The translations under genes and the position numbers were made by a program. 58,028 nucleotides of DNA, taken from the NCBI RefSeq assembly GCF_002858765.1, contig NZ_PJRP01000017.1, forward strand, positions 118,762-176,789. The letters run 5' to 3'. The notes under the pieces are model-generated. The model made no database searches and was not told the DNA's origin. It saw only the letters and a program-made list of their open reading frames with translations. Positions within the stretch are counted from its first letter, which is position 1; every line of letters begins with the position of its first letter. Shown here one piece after another: positions 8,419 to 18,388 of this stretch. The DNA comes from Cupriavidus pauculus. GTDB taxonomy: Bacteria > Pseudomonadota > Gammaproteobacteria > Burkholderiales > Burkholderiaceae.

Positions 8419-9078
8419 ATGTTCATCCACGAAACTCCCACCAACGAGGCTGAGTTTTTGCTGCGCAAGCCAGTGGAAGGGATTGTCTATGTGGTGGATG
8501 ATGACGAACTGGTGCGCGGATCACTCGCTGATTTGTTCAAGTCGGTAGATTTGGAGGTCAGGGCGTTCGACACTATCGACGATTACGCGCGGGTACCGAA
8601 GCCCGATTGTCCAGCTTGCCTGGTACTAGACGTCCGTGTACGCGGAGGGAACGGTATCTTGTTTCAAAAATCGCTGGCAGACACGAGGCAATCGCACATG
8701 CCCATCGTCTTTATCAGCGGCTACGGCGATGTTCCTATGACCGTGAAGGCGATGAAGGCTGGGGCAATCGACTTCTTGGCAAAGCCTTTTCGGGACCAAG
8801 ATCTCGTCGACGCAGTGCTCTCTGGTCTCGAGCTGGATCGACAGCGCCTAGCAGTAGAGAGGACCCGTTTGGGATTTCGTGAAGCCTGGCGCTTGTTGAC
8901 CAACCGGGAGAGAGAGGTGTTAGTGCACGTTGCAGACGGTCGGTCCAATAGGGAGGTTGCCGAAATGATGGGCGTAGCTGAGCTCACGACCAAGTTGTAC
9001 CGTGGAAGTGCCATGCGCAAAATGAAGGTACGGTCAGTGGCTGAGCTTCTGCGGATGATGGACGTGGTTCGCGACTGA
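8419..9078 (+). CDS. FixJ-type response regulator (RR2)
   Basis: 219 residues. Receiver domain: YVVDDDE near residue 24, phospho-acceptor Asp71 in CLVLDVRV, VFISGYGD and FLAKPFRDQDL. The C-terminal helix-turn-helix contains LTNREREVLVHVADGRSNREV and the recognition helix TTKLYRGSAMRKM, which shares the unusual Tyr with RR1. It follows the MFS gene by 28 bp and is probably cotranscribed with it, which would give a positive feedback loop if RR2 activates the repeated sites upstream. It converges with the giant sensor kinase, the likely phosphodonor. Confidence 0.9.
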   Translation: MFIHETPTNEAEFLLRKPVEGIVYVVDDDELVRGSLADLFKSVDLEVRAFDTIDDYARVPKPDCPACLVLDVRVRGGNGILFQKSLADTRQSHMPIVFISGYGDVPMTVKAMKAGAIDFLAKPFRDQDLVDAVLSGLELDRQRLAVERTRLGFREAWRLLTNREREVLVHVADGRSNREVAEMMGVAELTTKLYRGSAMRKMKVRSVAELLRMMDVVRD

Positions 9079-9139
9079 CACTAAGCGTAGTAACAAAGAA
9101 GTGCTCCGACCTGAGGCTATTTCAAGGTGTGGAAAGAAG

Positions 9140-9163
9140 GCCCTGCGAGCGAGTTCGCAGGGC
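9140..9163. terminator. Bidirectional hairpin between RR2 and the giant kinase
   Basis: GCCCTGCGA (9140-9148) pairs with TCGCAGGGC (9155-9163) around a 6-nt loop. It lies between two convergent genes. Short A/T-rich flanks (GGAAAGAA before, TCTTCAAATTTT after) make it usable in both directions. Confidence 0.75.
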
Positions 9164-9234
9164 TCTTCAAATTTTGAAATCAACTGACGAGGTTGGCTGT
9201 CATCGCGCTGAAGGGTAGCTAATTTCCTCGGCTT

Positions 9235-11073
9235 TTATGATGGCGCTCCTGGGATAGAAAAGCAGAAGGTCGTACCGTTTTCGTTCGAACGGGAGACATC
9301 AATTTCGCCTCCGTGCGCCTCTATAACGGACCGGCAAATCGACAAGCCCATACCCATTCCATAACCTTTTGTGGTGGCAAGCGAATCAAAGATCTGTCCG
9401 TAGATCTTCTCCGCTATTCCCCCGCCGGTGTCGCTCACCGATACCCAAACCATGTTGCCCTCACCGATGTGCGTTTGGATTTCAATGCACTTCTCGCGTC
9501 CTCGAACCTCACTCATCGCCTCCAGTGCGTTGGTCACGAGATTCACGATGACCTGCTGCAGAAGAATGCGATCGGCAAGAACCAACTGGGAGCCAGGCTC
9601 AAAGCTTGTGGAAATTGAGACTTCTTCAGCATCAATTTTTTCTTGTAAAACGCTGAATACCTCCAGTATCGCCGCCTGGATGTCAACCGGCGCGATATTC
9701 GGACGGGAATCTTTGACCATCGACCTTATGCTGTGGATGATGCTCCGCGCACGCTCACTACTCTCGGAGATCTTTTCGAGCGCCTCTACTGCTTCCTCTA
9801 ATTGAGGAAGCTCACGATTCAGCCACCGAATAGCCGTGCGAGCGTATGTGCCCAAGGCAGTAATCGGCTGGCTGAGTTCGTGCACGATAAAAGCGGCGAG
9901 TTCGCCAAGTTCTGTCAACCTCGCGGCCTGGGCTAGCTTGGTCTGCGTTTCACGGACACGACGCTCAGCTTCAGCTCGCCGCCTATGTTCCGCTTCGACA
10001 CTTGCGTAGAGCTTCGCGTTCTCCACAGACACAGTCGCTTGGGATGCGAGGACTTCGAGCGTCCGGACACGAGTTCCGTTGAAGGCGCCAGCGATAAGAG
10101 CATTCTCAAGGTATAGCAATCCGGTCAGTACGCCTTGCTTAACAAGGGGTACACACAGGATGGACCGTGAGCTATGCGCCCTCACATATCCGTCATACCC
10201 ATACTCCGGGTCTTGTCGCGCATCTTCAATGACAACCGACCCCTTGCTACGCAGCGTCAGATAGGCGATCGGCGCAGCAATTAAATCAGAAGACAGCGGC
10301 TGACGCGAGAGGTCCATCTCGAGATGGCCACGAACTACCTTTGCCTGCGCAGCAATATGCAAAGCACTGTCTTCAAGGAAACAGAGGACCGCGCGTTCAG
10401 CGCCTGCATATTGAAGTGCACTCTCGAGAATAACCTTGATGACTTGCGGCAGGGATATTTCGCCAGACAAGGCGCGCACCGATCTGAGCACGACCTCCGC
10501 TTCGAATCGATCTTCGCTCCACGTGTGCGCACTTCCGAGCTCGTGGAAATCGGAGCTTCGGCCAGTCCGCAGCGAGGGGAATTCCGATTCGAGCTGTTTT
10601 ACCTTTGCGTCGGCTCCCCAGGTTGCGTAGGCGGTTCTGGCTTGCTCCAAATATCCCTGCTGTGCAGAACGGAGGCCGCAACGCCCCGCGGTTCGTGAGG
10701 CTAGCTCTCTGGCTACACTCTGGAGGTGCATGTCATGCGACTGGTCCGCCAAGGCTATAGCTTCCTCGTAGAGGGCCAGACTGTTACCCCCCTCGCTCAT
10801 TAGGACAGAAAGCTCTGCTACCAGTAGTCTTTCGCGGGAAAGGAAATTGTCCGGACAGGATTTCGCCCAACACTGCATTGTCTGGATGCGATCCATTGCT
10901 TCTTGGATATGTGTTCCGCGTTCTCCCGGCGCAGAAGCTCTTGCCATCGCAATACGTAGCAGTCCGCTGTAGAAGACAAAGTCCGCATTCTCGAGGAATG
11001 CAGGCGATGCCCAAGCCGCGTCTAGAGCGTGCCCCTCAGCAGACACTGCATCAGCTAGATCTCCCTCCCCAAA
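9235..11073 (-). pseudogene. Giant sensor kinase, C-terminal part (TPR-like, GAF, histidine kinase), frame-shifted
   Basis: This is the downstream part of the gene at 11,051-14,713, read in the next frame. It starts in frame at FFGEGDLADAV near 11,073 and continues through a helical repeat region, a GAF domain (SSRSILCVPLVKQGVLTG), a coiled coil, the phospho-accepting His in IVHELSQPITAL (codon near 9,880), an N-box VNLVTNALEAM, DTGGGIAE and GMGMGLSICRS. All catalytic boxes of the kinase core are intact, with no further stops. The open frame extends upstream to 11,355, but those residues are out-of-frame noise overlapping the N-terminal part. An ATG at 11,166 could in principle start a free-standing GAF-kinase of about 640 residues. 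Confidence 0.8.
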
Positions 11074-14000
11074 GAAAGGATGCCTGTAGGCGGTATGTCC
11101 AGAACGCGAACGCTGCAATATGCCTTTGATACTCACCGCTAATGCAGTCAGCAAGGAGTTCGGCATAGTCGACGCTCGAGTCGGGCAGGCTAATGTCCAC
11201 GGGCATACCTCTGAGCTTACGTATGAACCAAGCCTGTGCCATGAATGCGTCAATGACGAGCGCGAATCTGGCCTCTCGTGCGAGCTTAAGACCATCCTCT
11301 GCCACCTTCTGCGCTTCCGATAGCGATCCTCCGCTGAAAAGAAGGTTGGTGACAATGTGCCGTCGAGAATAAACTGCGAACGTCAAGTCGCCCTGGCGGC
11401 CGGTAAGCTCGGCCGCCTCCTCGAGATGCTGCTTTGCCTCTGCCGCAGGGCCCGTCCAGGGAAGACTCAGCGACCCGAAGCACATCTGGACGCGTCCTTC
11501 GTAGAGGTTAAGGCCGCGCTCCTTGGGCAGGCGCATGGCTACCCTGCCAAATATTGCGGTAGTCGTATAGTCGCCGAATTTGGCTCCTGCTACGAAACTT
11601 AGGCAAATATAGGCGTAACTGGATGCATCGCAAAGCCCGTACTCAAGACTCAGATTGATCATTCGAAGTATGAGAACTTCGACCAATTCCTTGCTTGTGA
11701 ACTGTACCGCTGGAATGAGATCCGTCATGACGTCCATCGCGTTCCGTACGCGATCGTCGTTCATAAATGGTAACGCCAAGAGCTCGTCTGCGGTGCGGCC
11801 TGCGTATAGTTCCAAAAAACGACGATACTCAAGCTCGAGGCTGCCCGGTTCGATTTCCCTGGACAGTGCGATGCCCGTCTCTTCGGCTAGATAGCGATAG
11901 CCGATGTCAAGTGCCTGCTCCGTTTGGCCCAGAGCCACATACATAGCCAGGCGTAGCCGAACAAGTTCGGCGCGGTGCTCAGATTCAAGAAGTTGTGTGC
12001 GGATGGCAGCCAATCGCTCTGAAGCCGGCGCGACACGCATACATGCGAATTCGCATTCCCCAAGCCTTAGTTCAATGAGCGATAGCAAGTCTCCATCAAG
12101 GTTGACCCTGTCCTCGAGAAACCTGCGGGCATCGATAAGATAGGAGATCGCCGATTCATATGCGGTGGCCTCCTTGGCTTTCAATGCTGCCTCAAAAATG
12201 ATGGACGCGAACTGCCGTCGGCGAGGATCAGCAGCCGGGAGGGTTGCCCGGGCAAGATGTTTCGCGATGACGAAGGCGCTGGTTTTCAGTTCGTTCTTAA
12301 CGACGTGATTCCGAAGATTGACACCTACTTCGACATGTTTCTGGTCTCGCTGTAGTTCACTCAGGGTCAGATAGACGGAGTCCCGAACTCGATCGTGTGC
12401 AAAAGCATATTGTCCGTCCCTCAGTTCAATGAGTTGTTCGTCCAATGCGTCTTGCAGCGCCAGTGCAACCAAGTTCTCAGGCACAGACATCGCCGCAGCC
12501 ACAGTATCAACCGATGAAGGCTCGGCGAGGATGGCCAAATACTGTATTGCCACCAACGAATTTTCAGGCAACGTCGCCACTCGCGCAGACAGAAGCTCGA
12601 CGACGTTGGACTTATTCGACCTTGCCTCGACATCTGTTAGGGATGCGTTCCATTTGCCCGCACTCTCGTCATAGACCATTACGTCATCTGCGATGAGAGA
12701 GCGTACTAGCTGGATGGTGTGAAGTGGGTTCCCGCCAGCGGTACGGAGAAGCGCGCTCACCAGGGTGTCGGAACTGTCAGTGCTATCAGCTAGGACGGCG
12801 CTTAGAAGGCTGCCCACTTCCCGCTCAGAAAGGGGGCCGAGCGGCACCCTTTCGACTGCGTTGGTTGAAAGAAACGGTTGTACGTGGGGACCTTGGTGCT
12901 CAATTTGTCTGTCGCGCATCGCTGCGACCACGACAACGTGGCGGCAAAGGACACTACGCATAACGTATGCAACAACCTCCAGTGTGGCTTCGTCGATCCA
13001 TTGCAAATCATCGAAAAACAAAAGGAGCGGGCGGTCGGGCGTGCCGAATGCACTGAGCAGCCTCGCGATCGCCTCTAGGAATCGCGACCGTTCTGCTTGC
13101 GGCGATATCGCTGGCTTGTGTGCCTGTTCCCCAAGGAGGCCCGTTAGTCCGGGAAAGATGGTCGTGATGATCGACGATTCCTCCGCTAACGAATCCCGGA
13201 GGCGCCGCTGGAGTTGCTCGTATTGGGACGGGGGGTAGGCGAGCGCCGCTCTTGACAGCGTATTCAACGCTCGGAAGAGGCTGGCATAGGGGGTGAAACC
13301 GTCTTCGAGTTCGCATTTGCCGTGAGCGAACTCGAAGCTCTTCCCATCGGAGTCTTTTCGGAGATGGTTGATGAGAGTGGTCTTGCCGATGCCAGCTGGA
13401 CCTTCTACCAACCACAAGCTCCGCTTTTTCTCGCTGCCGCTATCGTGGATGGCACGTCGTAGGAGGTCTATTTCAAGCCGGCGGCCAACTAGGAGGGCTT
13501 CCGACTGAAATAGTCCGAGAGGACGTCGTCTCGAGATTGATGGGCTAGATTTTGCTTGATATAGCGACCTCAGTGTAACGAGTTCAGCTACAACGTCGGC
13601 GGCGGTCTGGTAGCGTTCATTTGGCTCCTTCGCGAGTAGTCGGCAAACCAGGTCGACGATCGGCCCACCGACTTGGTGCCTAAGATTTTGCAGCGCGTCG
13701 TCGTCGGGGCGACGGGCGACATGAGCATGAACAAGCTCCCAAGGCGCGAGTCCGGGAAACACGACCTCGCCGGTCAGCATGTGAAAATAGATGCAGCCCA
13801 ATGAATATAGATCTGAACGTTCGTCCGGAATCCGATTGACCCGACCCGTCGATTCCGGTGCTACATAGTGCAAGTACTCTCGATCAATCTCGTATTCGGC
13901 GCCGTCGGCTGTTGCGAGAGCCAGAATGCGGCCTTGCGCACGGAAGCCTGTCAGGTTTGTGCGATGGTCTGCAGGTTGGACCAAGATGTTTGACGGCGTG

Positions 14001-14713
14001 AGTCCGCCATGAACCAAGCCGACCTTATGCGCAGACGACAAGGACATCGCCACTTGAAGTGCATGCCGAAGGAACTCGTCCGGTGTCATTGCCTCGGAGA
14101 CCAATTCAGACAACAGTCTGCCGCCAGGATCATCTAGCAAGAGGGCGGGGTTCTGATTGTGAACGGCATACCGCAAAGGACGGAGGGCAAAACCACCAAC
14201 AAGCTTATCTCTGATGCTGTACTCGTAGCGCAACTGCTCCCGAATCGCATCCGAAACGGGCGCGAGCGGGATGGCGGCGATGAGCGTCGACTGCAGAAAC
14301 TGTGCACGATAGAGCTCGACTGGACCCTTGCGAAGCAGCGTGAGCCTCGCGCCAGCCAAGCTGTCCTTTTCATCGATATAGTTTTTCAGAATCCTCTCCA
14401 ACGGTGGATTGCCTGGCGTTCCAAGCAGGCTGCCCTCGATCGTCCACTTGACGGCGCAAATGCCTGCCGACCTCGGCGCGTGTGTCGTGCCGAATCGGCT
14501 GCTGCGAAGAGTCGTTCGGATCGTAGTACTTTGCCATACATTCTTTCGAGTAACGGTCCTCGAGTCACAGTATTGAGTCAGCGGTAGATGGCGGTATCGG
14601 GCGCGAGCATCTGCCCAATGTTCTGAGTGCGAACATTGACCGCCCTCCGATGTCCTCGCTGACCGGGATGCGGACTGGAAACCCATCAATTGGTTATTGA
14701 CAGATCGGTCCAT
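11051..14713 (-). pseudogene. Giant sensor kinase, N-terminal part (pseudokinase-AAA ATPase), frame-shifted
   Basis: Up to 1,220 codons. The start is uncertain: the first 95 or so residues from 14,713 have poor composition. Residues about 100-375 form a protein-kinase-like domain. The late motif YVAPESTGRVNRIPDERSDL is kept, but the catalytic loop reads HGGLTPSN and the DFG position reads TGF, so it looks inactive. A large ATPase domain follows: Walker A GPAGIGKTTL at about 438 and Walker B LLLFFDDLQW at about 562. Helical repeats continue to the stop at 11,051. The family is the multidomain serine/threonine-kinase-like, AAA ATPase, GAF, histidine kinase regulators. Intact members are about 1,750-1,800 residues, which matches the sum of both parts. 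Removing one G in the GGGG run (plus-strand 11,067-11,070) restores one continuous frame. Confidence 0.8.
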
Positions 14714-14733
14714 AATAAGCTAATCTGGTGTCC

Positions 14734-15318
14734 ATGGTGAGACCACGAGAATTCGATCGCGATGCGGCTCTGGAAAGAGCAACCGGCATCTTCTGGGCTA
14801 AGGGCTTTGCTTCGACGTCAACAGAAGATTTGCTGGCGGCCATGAATATCGGCCGCCAGAGCATGTACAACGCGTTTGGCGATAAGCGGTCACTCTATAT
14901 GGAGGTGCTGCAGACCTACCATCAGAAAATGGTCAGTGTGCATCTGAAGCGGCTCAATGGCGAAGCGTCTCCACTAGAGGGAATCCGCGCTTTGCTGCGA
15001 GGACTCGCGCCGTCCGATGATGAGCAGCGTGCGCTGGGGTGTCTTGGTGTCGGCGCGGTAGGCGAGTTTGGTACCTCCGACCCGGAGTTGCTGCGCCTCG
15101 CTCATGCAGTATCGCAAGCGGTGGGCAAGCGAATTGCCGAGCGGATTGTCGAGGGCCAGGCGGCAGGAGTCATCGATTCCGACGTTCAGCCGGCGACAGC
15201 GGCAGCTTTCGTCCTCACCACGATGACCGGCCTCCAATTGGCTGCCCGCGCAGGTGCGACGATGGTGGACTTGCACAGGCAAGCAGATTTCGTAGTTGGT
15301 CGCCTGAAGGCGGCATAG
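14734..15318 (+). CDS. TetR/AcrR family regulator next to an SDR gene
   Basis: 194 residues from the ATG at 14734; a GTG two codons earlier is possible. The DNA-binding domain (about 5-55) has REFDRDAALERATGIFWAKGF, then STEDLLAAMNI and the SMYNAFGDKRSLYMEVL closing helix. The C-terminal domain carries GCLGVGAVGEFG near residue 105, typical of the TetR_C_16/YcdC-like set that pairs with oxidoreductase genes. An SDR gene follows 88 bp downstream beyond a terminator, an arrangement like E. coli bdcR/bdcA. Probably represses that gene in response to an electrophile or small metabolite (inference). Confidence 0.85.
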   Translation: MVRPREFDRDAALERATGIFWAKGFASTSTEDLLAAMNIGRQSMYNAFGDKRSLYMEVLQTYHQKMVSVHLKRLNGEASPLEGIRALLRGLAPSDDEQRALGCLGVGAVGEFGTSDPELLRLAHAVSQAVGKRIAERIVEGQAAGVIDSDVQPATAAAFVLTTMTGLQLAARAGATMVDLHRQADFVVGRLKAA

Positions 15319-15344
15319 ACGCTCCCGTACGTGTCATTTTCCGA

Positions 15345-15368
15345 AGACCTCGTACGGGGTCTTTTTTT
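15345..15368 (+). terminator. Intrinsic terminator after the TetR gene
   Basis: AGACC (15345-15349) pairs with GGTCT (15358-15362) and runs into a seven-base T tract. The stem is short but the layout is that of a Rho-independent terminator. Confidence 0.7.
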
Positions 15369-15406
15369 GACGAGTTATGGACTGAACGATCAATAAAGGA
15401 AAGAGC

Positions 15407-16144
15407 ATGCAAAAAGAAAACTTTTCTCCCAAGACTGCTTTGGTGTTTGGTGGCTCGCGAGGTATCGGCGCTGCCGCAGTCGATCGCCTCGCACAAGAAG
15501 GTTTCAACGTCGCGTTTACCTTTGCAGCAAGCACGGACAAGGCAAATGCACTGGCGGAACGCATTGCGTCACAAGGTGTAGGGTCTCTCGCCATCAAAGC
15601 GGACAGTGCTGATCCGGTTGCGATCCGCCAGGCGGTAAAGGACGCCACGGCCCGTTTTGGGAACCTCGATGCCGTGGTGGTTAACGCAGGAATCTTGCGG
15701 GCAGGTACTGTTGATGCGGTGAGCCTCGAAGACCTTGACCAGATGCTGAATGTGAACGTCCGTGGAGTCTTCCTCTCCATCCAGGCGACAGTGCCTCATC
15801 TGAATGACGGCGCTCGTATTGTCACGATCGGTAGCAACGTTGCGCTTCATACTCGCACGCCCGGATTTAGTGTCTATCAACTGACGAAAACCGCAGTTGC
15901 AGGCATGGTCAAGGGCGTGGCGCTCGATCTCGCATCGCGAGGCATCACAGTCAACAATATCCAGCCAGGCCCTACCGAAACTGACATGACTGCGGGATCG
16001 ACGGAAGTCCTCGCAGGAATGAACCCGCTTAAGCGCGTTGGGCACCCGTCTGAGATAGCAGGCCTGATCGCCTACCTCGTAGGTGATGATGCACGCTATA
16101 TAACAGGCGCGAGCATCACGATTGACGGTGGATTTACGCTGTAA
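15407..16144 (+). CDS. SDR family NAD(P)-dependent oxidoreductase (BdcA-like)
   Basis: 245 residues with all classical short-chain dehydrogenase marks: cofactor motif GGSRGIGAAA near residue 15, NAG at about 93, catalytic Ser in IGSNVA (about 143), Tyr-x-x-x-Lys in YQLTK (about 156-160) and the closing GASITIDGG. An Arg/Ser-rich turn after the glycine motif suggests NADP preference. The closest family from memory is BdcA / 3-oxoacyl-ACP reductase-like proteins, but the substrate is unknown. An AAAGGAAAGAGC stretch precedes the ATG. Regulated in all likelihood by the adjacent TetR. Confidence 0.85.
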   Translation: MQKENFSPKTALVFGGSRGIGAAAVDRLAQEGFNVAFTFAASTDKANALAERIASQGVGSLAIKADSADPVAIRQAVKDATARFGNLDAVVVNAGILRAGTVDAVSLEDLDQMLNVNVRGVFLSIQATVPHLNDGARIVTIGSNVALHTRTPGFSVYQLTKTAVAGMVKGVALDLASRGITVNNIQPGPTETDMTAGSTEVLAGMNPLKRVGHPSEIAGLIAYLVGDDARYITGASITIDGGFTL

Positions 16145-16167
16145 GCGTGACCGTCATTGACCTGAGA

Positions 16168-16193
16168 GGGGAGACGGCTAGAACTGTCTCCCT
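16168..16193 (+). terminator. Hairpin after the SDR gene
   Basis: GGGGAGAC (16168-16175) pairs with GTCTCCCT (16186-16193) with one G-T wobble around a 10-nt loop and is followed by AAAA rather than T. It lies 24 bp after the SDR stop. Confidence 0.5.
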
Positions 16194-16390
16194 AAAATGG
16201 GTGGATGTCATTCACCGGGCGGCCGGTGCCGCGTTTTCTTGCCGCAAGTTTGGGTGACGAGAGCCGGTCGGCGAATGTTCGTCTTAACTATGTATTGCCC
16301 TGTCCCATTGTGCCAGCGCGAAGCGCTTCGAGCGAACTTTTGCTGCGACGAACTCGTGGATAGCAACATGCTCGCATCTCAGGATGATTG

Positions 16391-16879
16391 ATGGCCACAA
16401 CCGTCGCGATACTGGGTCTCGGGACGATGGGTTCGGCAATTGCCGTGTCTCTCGTAAGCATGGGGCCACGCCTCGTCGTTTGGAACCGCACGCAGGCGAA
16501 GACTCGTCCATTTCGAGCGCGCGGTGTCAGAGTAGCACGGACCGTCCAAGAAGCAGTGAACGCTTCTGACGTTGTATTAATCGTGACCTCCAATGTCATG
16601 GATCTAGACTTGCAGATCGGTGGAATTAGCGTTGATGTTCGACGAAAACAGTTCGTCAACCTCACGACTTCGATGCCGCATGAGCTGCGAGCCTTGAAGG
16701 CTCATATCGAAGCGGCGGGAGGTGCTTTCCTAAATGGGGTTGTTCAATGCTCGGCTCAAGAAATCGGATCCGCGGGCGCAGCGATAACGTTCTCGGGCGA
16801 CCTCTCTGTATGGGAGTCACGCAGAACAATCCTTAAGAACCTGGCTCCCAACGCTACATACATCGCAGGACGTTACTGA
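16391..16879 (+). pseudogene. Truncated NAD(P)-binding imine-reductase/HIBADH-like protein
   Basis: 162 residues from the ATG at 16391. It has a full Rossmann domain: VAILGLGTMGSAIA at the N-terminus, VVWNRTQAKT after strand 2, SDVVLIVTSN and VNLTTSMP. The GAFLNGVVQCSAQEIGSAGAA segment is typical of imine-reductase-like members of the beta-hydroxyacid dehydrogenase superfamily. Such enzymes are about 290 residues long with an all-helical C-terminal dimerisation domain that completes the active site. Here the frame stops just at the domain boundary (NATYIAGRY), and I find no continuation in the 220 bp that follow. Most likely a decayed gene. Confidence 0.65.
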
Positions 16880-17101
16880 TTGTGTATGAGCAATGCCAGT
16901 GACGGGGGCCAGGGGCGACGGTAGTTATCCCTCCTAATCGAGGGCTCAATCTGGCGAGGACGAACGGCAGAAATGCGACAGGAGAGGGTTGACGCCCATG
17001 TCGCACCGAGCGTGGAATTCGGCCAATTGGCCAGGTCGTATTGCAGGCCCTCTGCATATTCTTGCGTTATTTTTCGAACATTATAGAAACAGAGAAGAGC
17101 A

Positions 17102-18070
17102 ATGAAAGCGGTTGTCATGAAGGATGTTGGCGATGTCGATGTACTTGAGTACGTTGATCGCCGGGATCCGAATCCCGGGCCAGGCGAGGTGCTCGTCGGT
17201 GTTGAGGCTGCGGGCGTGAACTTCATGGATATCGGCGTTCGGCAAGGTATGGCTTGGACGGGGGTGTCCAATCCGAAGATTCTCGGCGTCGAAGGGGCGG
17301 GGCTTGTACTGGCAGTCGGGGACGGCGTGCGAGACTTTGTTGTCGGGAATCGCGTGGCCTGGGTCTACGCACCGGGCAGCTACGCCGAGATGATTACGAT
17401 GCCGGCCGAGTCCCTCGTTCCGCTGCCCCACGATATCGACTTTCGCACTGCGGCGTCGTTGATGATGAATGGGCTGACTGCAAGCCACTTCGCGACGGAG
17501 TTCTATCCGGTGCAGCAGGGGGACATCGCACTGGTGCATGCGGCGGCCGGTGGCGTTGGCTCACTATTGACGCAAATCATCAAGCTGCGCGGGGGGCGGG
17601 TAATTGGCCGCGTTTCATCGGAGTCCAAGCGAAGCGTGGCGACAGAGGCCGGCGTGGATGACCTGCTGGTCGACAGGGACGGAGGGTTCGCTGGCGCCGT
17701 CATGCGACTGACCAACGGCGAAGGTGTGCACGTCGTCTATGATGGGTCGGGGCCGGCTTCGTTCCAGGCATCTCTGAATTCTCTGCGGCACGCTGGAACC
17801 TTTTGCTGGTTTGGCCCGGTGCTAGAGGAGTCCAGGGCGGTCGAACTATTCAGTCTCCCGAAGAGTATCAAGATCGGTTTTGCCGTGTATTCCGACCACG
17901 TTCGCACAGCTGAACTGTTGCGTAAGCGAACGGCGAAGCTGTTCGACTGGGTACGTCAAGGAAAGCTGAAGGTGTTCAATGGTGGTGTGTACGCGCTGGC
18001 CGATGCGGCAACGGCCCATGCCGATATGTGGAGCCGGAAGACGTCGGGCAAGCTGTTGCTCGTCCCATAA
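17102..18070 (+). CDS. Zinc-independent quinone oxidoreductase (MDR family)
   Basis: 322 residues. The N-terminal GroES-like domain has PGPGEVLVGVEAAGVNFMD and the G-x-E-GAG motif of quinone oxidoreductases. The Rossmann domain shows VHAAAGGVGSLLTQIIKLRG near residue 150 and a cofactor-binding VSSESKR, indicating NADPH. The cysteines that bind zinc in alcohol dehydrogenases are absent. The family reduces quinones or alpha,beta-unsaturated carbonyls with NADPH in the cytoplasm. Translation starts at an ATG preceded by AGAAGAG. It stands alone between the truncated dehydrogenase gene and a 318-bp gene-free stretch. Confidence 0.88.
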   Translation: MKAVVMKDVGDVDVLEYVDRRDPNPGPGEVLVGVEAAGVNFMDIGVRQGMAWTGVSNPKILGVEGAGLVLAVGDGVRDFVVGNRVAWVYAPGSYAEMITMPAESLVPLPHDIDFRTAASLMMNGLTASHFATEFYPVQQGDIALVHAAAGGVGSLLTQIIKLRGGRVIGRVSSESKRSVATEAGVDDLLVDRDGGFAGAVMRLTNGEGVHVVYDGSGPASFQASLNSLRHAGTFCWFGPVLEESRAVELFSLPKSIKIGFAVYSDHVRTAELLRKRTAKLFDWVRQGKLKVFNGGVYALADAATAHADMWSRKTSGKLLLVP

Positions 18071-18388
18071 GTGGCGTCCCGCCGGGTGGCTCGGGGCAGT
18101 TCTGCTGGTGTAATGCTAACCAACGCCGAAAGGGAAGAAGTGCGTGCAGGCCTTCGGTCACAGATTCGGAGGCACGCGGTACGCGCCGATAAGTTGGATT
18201 GGTCTAGGCGATGCCCGCATGACACTGGGAATCATCGCGACTGACGAGTGACAGCAATTACCTGGGCAATGTAGGCGGTAAGGCCGAAGCGATGTCGATT
18301 AATGAGCAGGCATACCCCCTGAAATGTCACTCCAGTGCCTCTGCCTTGAAATCCGTTATATCGATCTCTATCCCACTTAGGAGAAAAT
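18071..18388. other. Gene-free stretch before the EF-hand-like gene
   Basis: 318 bp. It must hold the promoter of the following gene. I see no convincing frame, repeat or structured RNA. Confidence 0.4.

Noticed and set aside
11061..11075. Programmed +1 frameshift like that of prfB
   Set aside because: The codon after CTT is TGG rather than a stop, and no Shine-Dalgarno-like run sits just before it; a plain indel is simpler.
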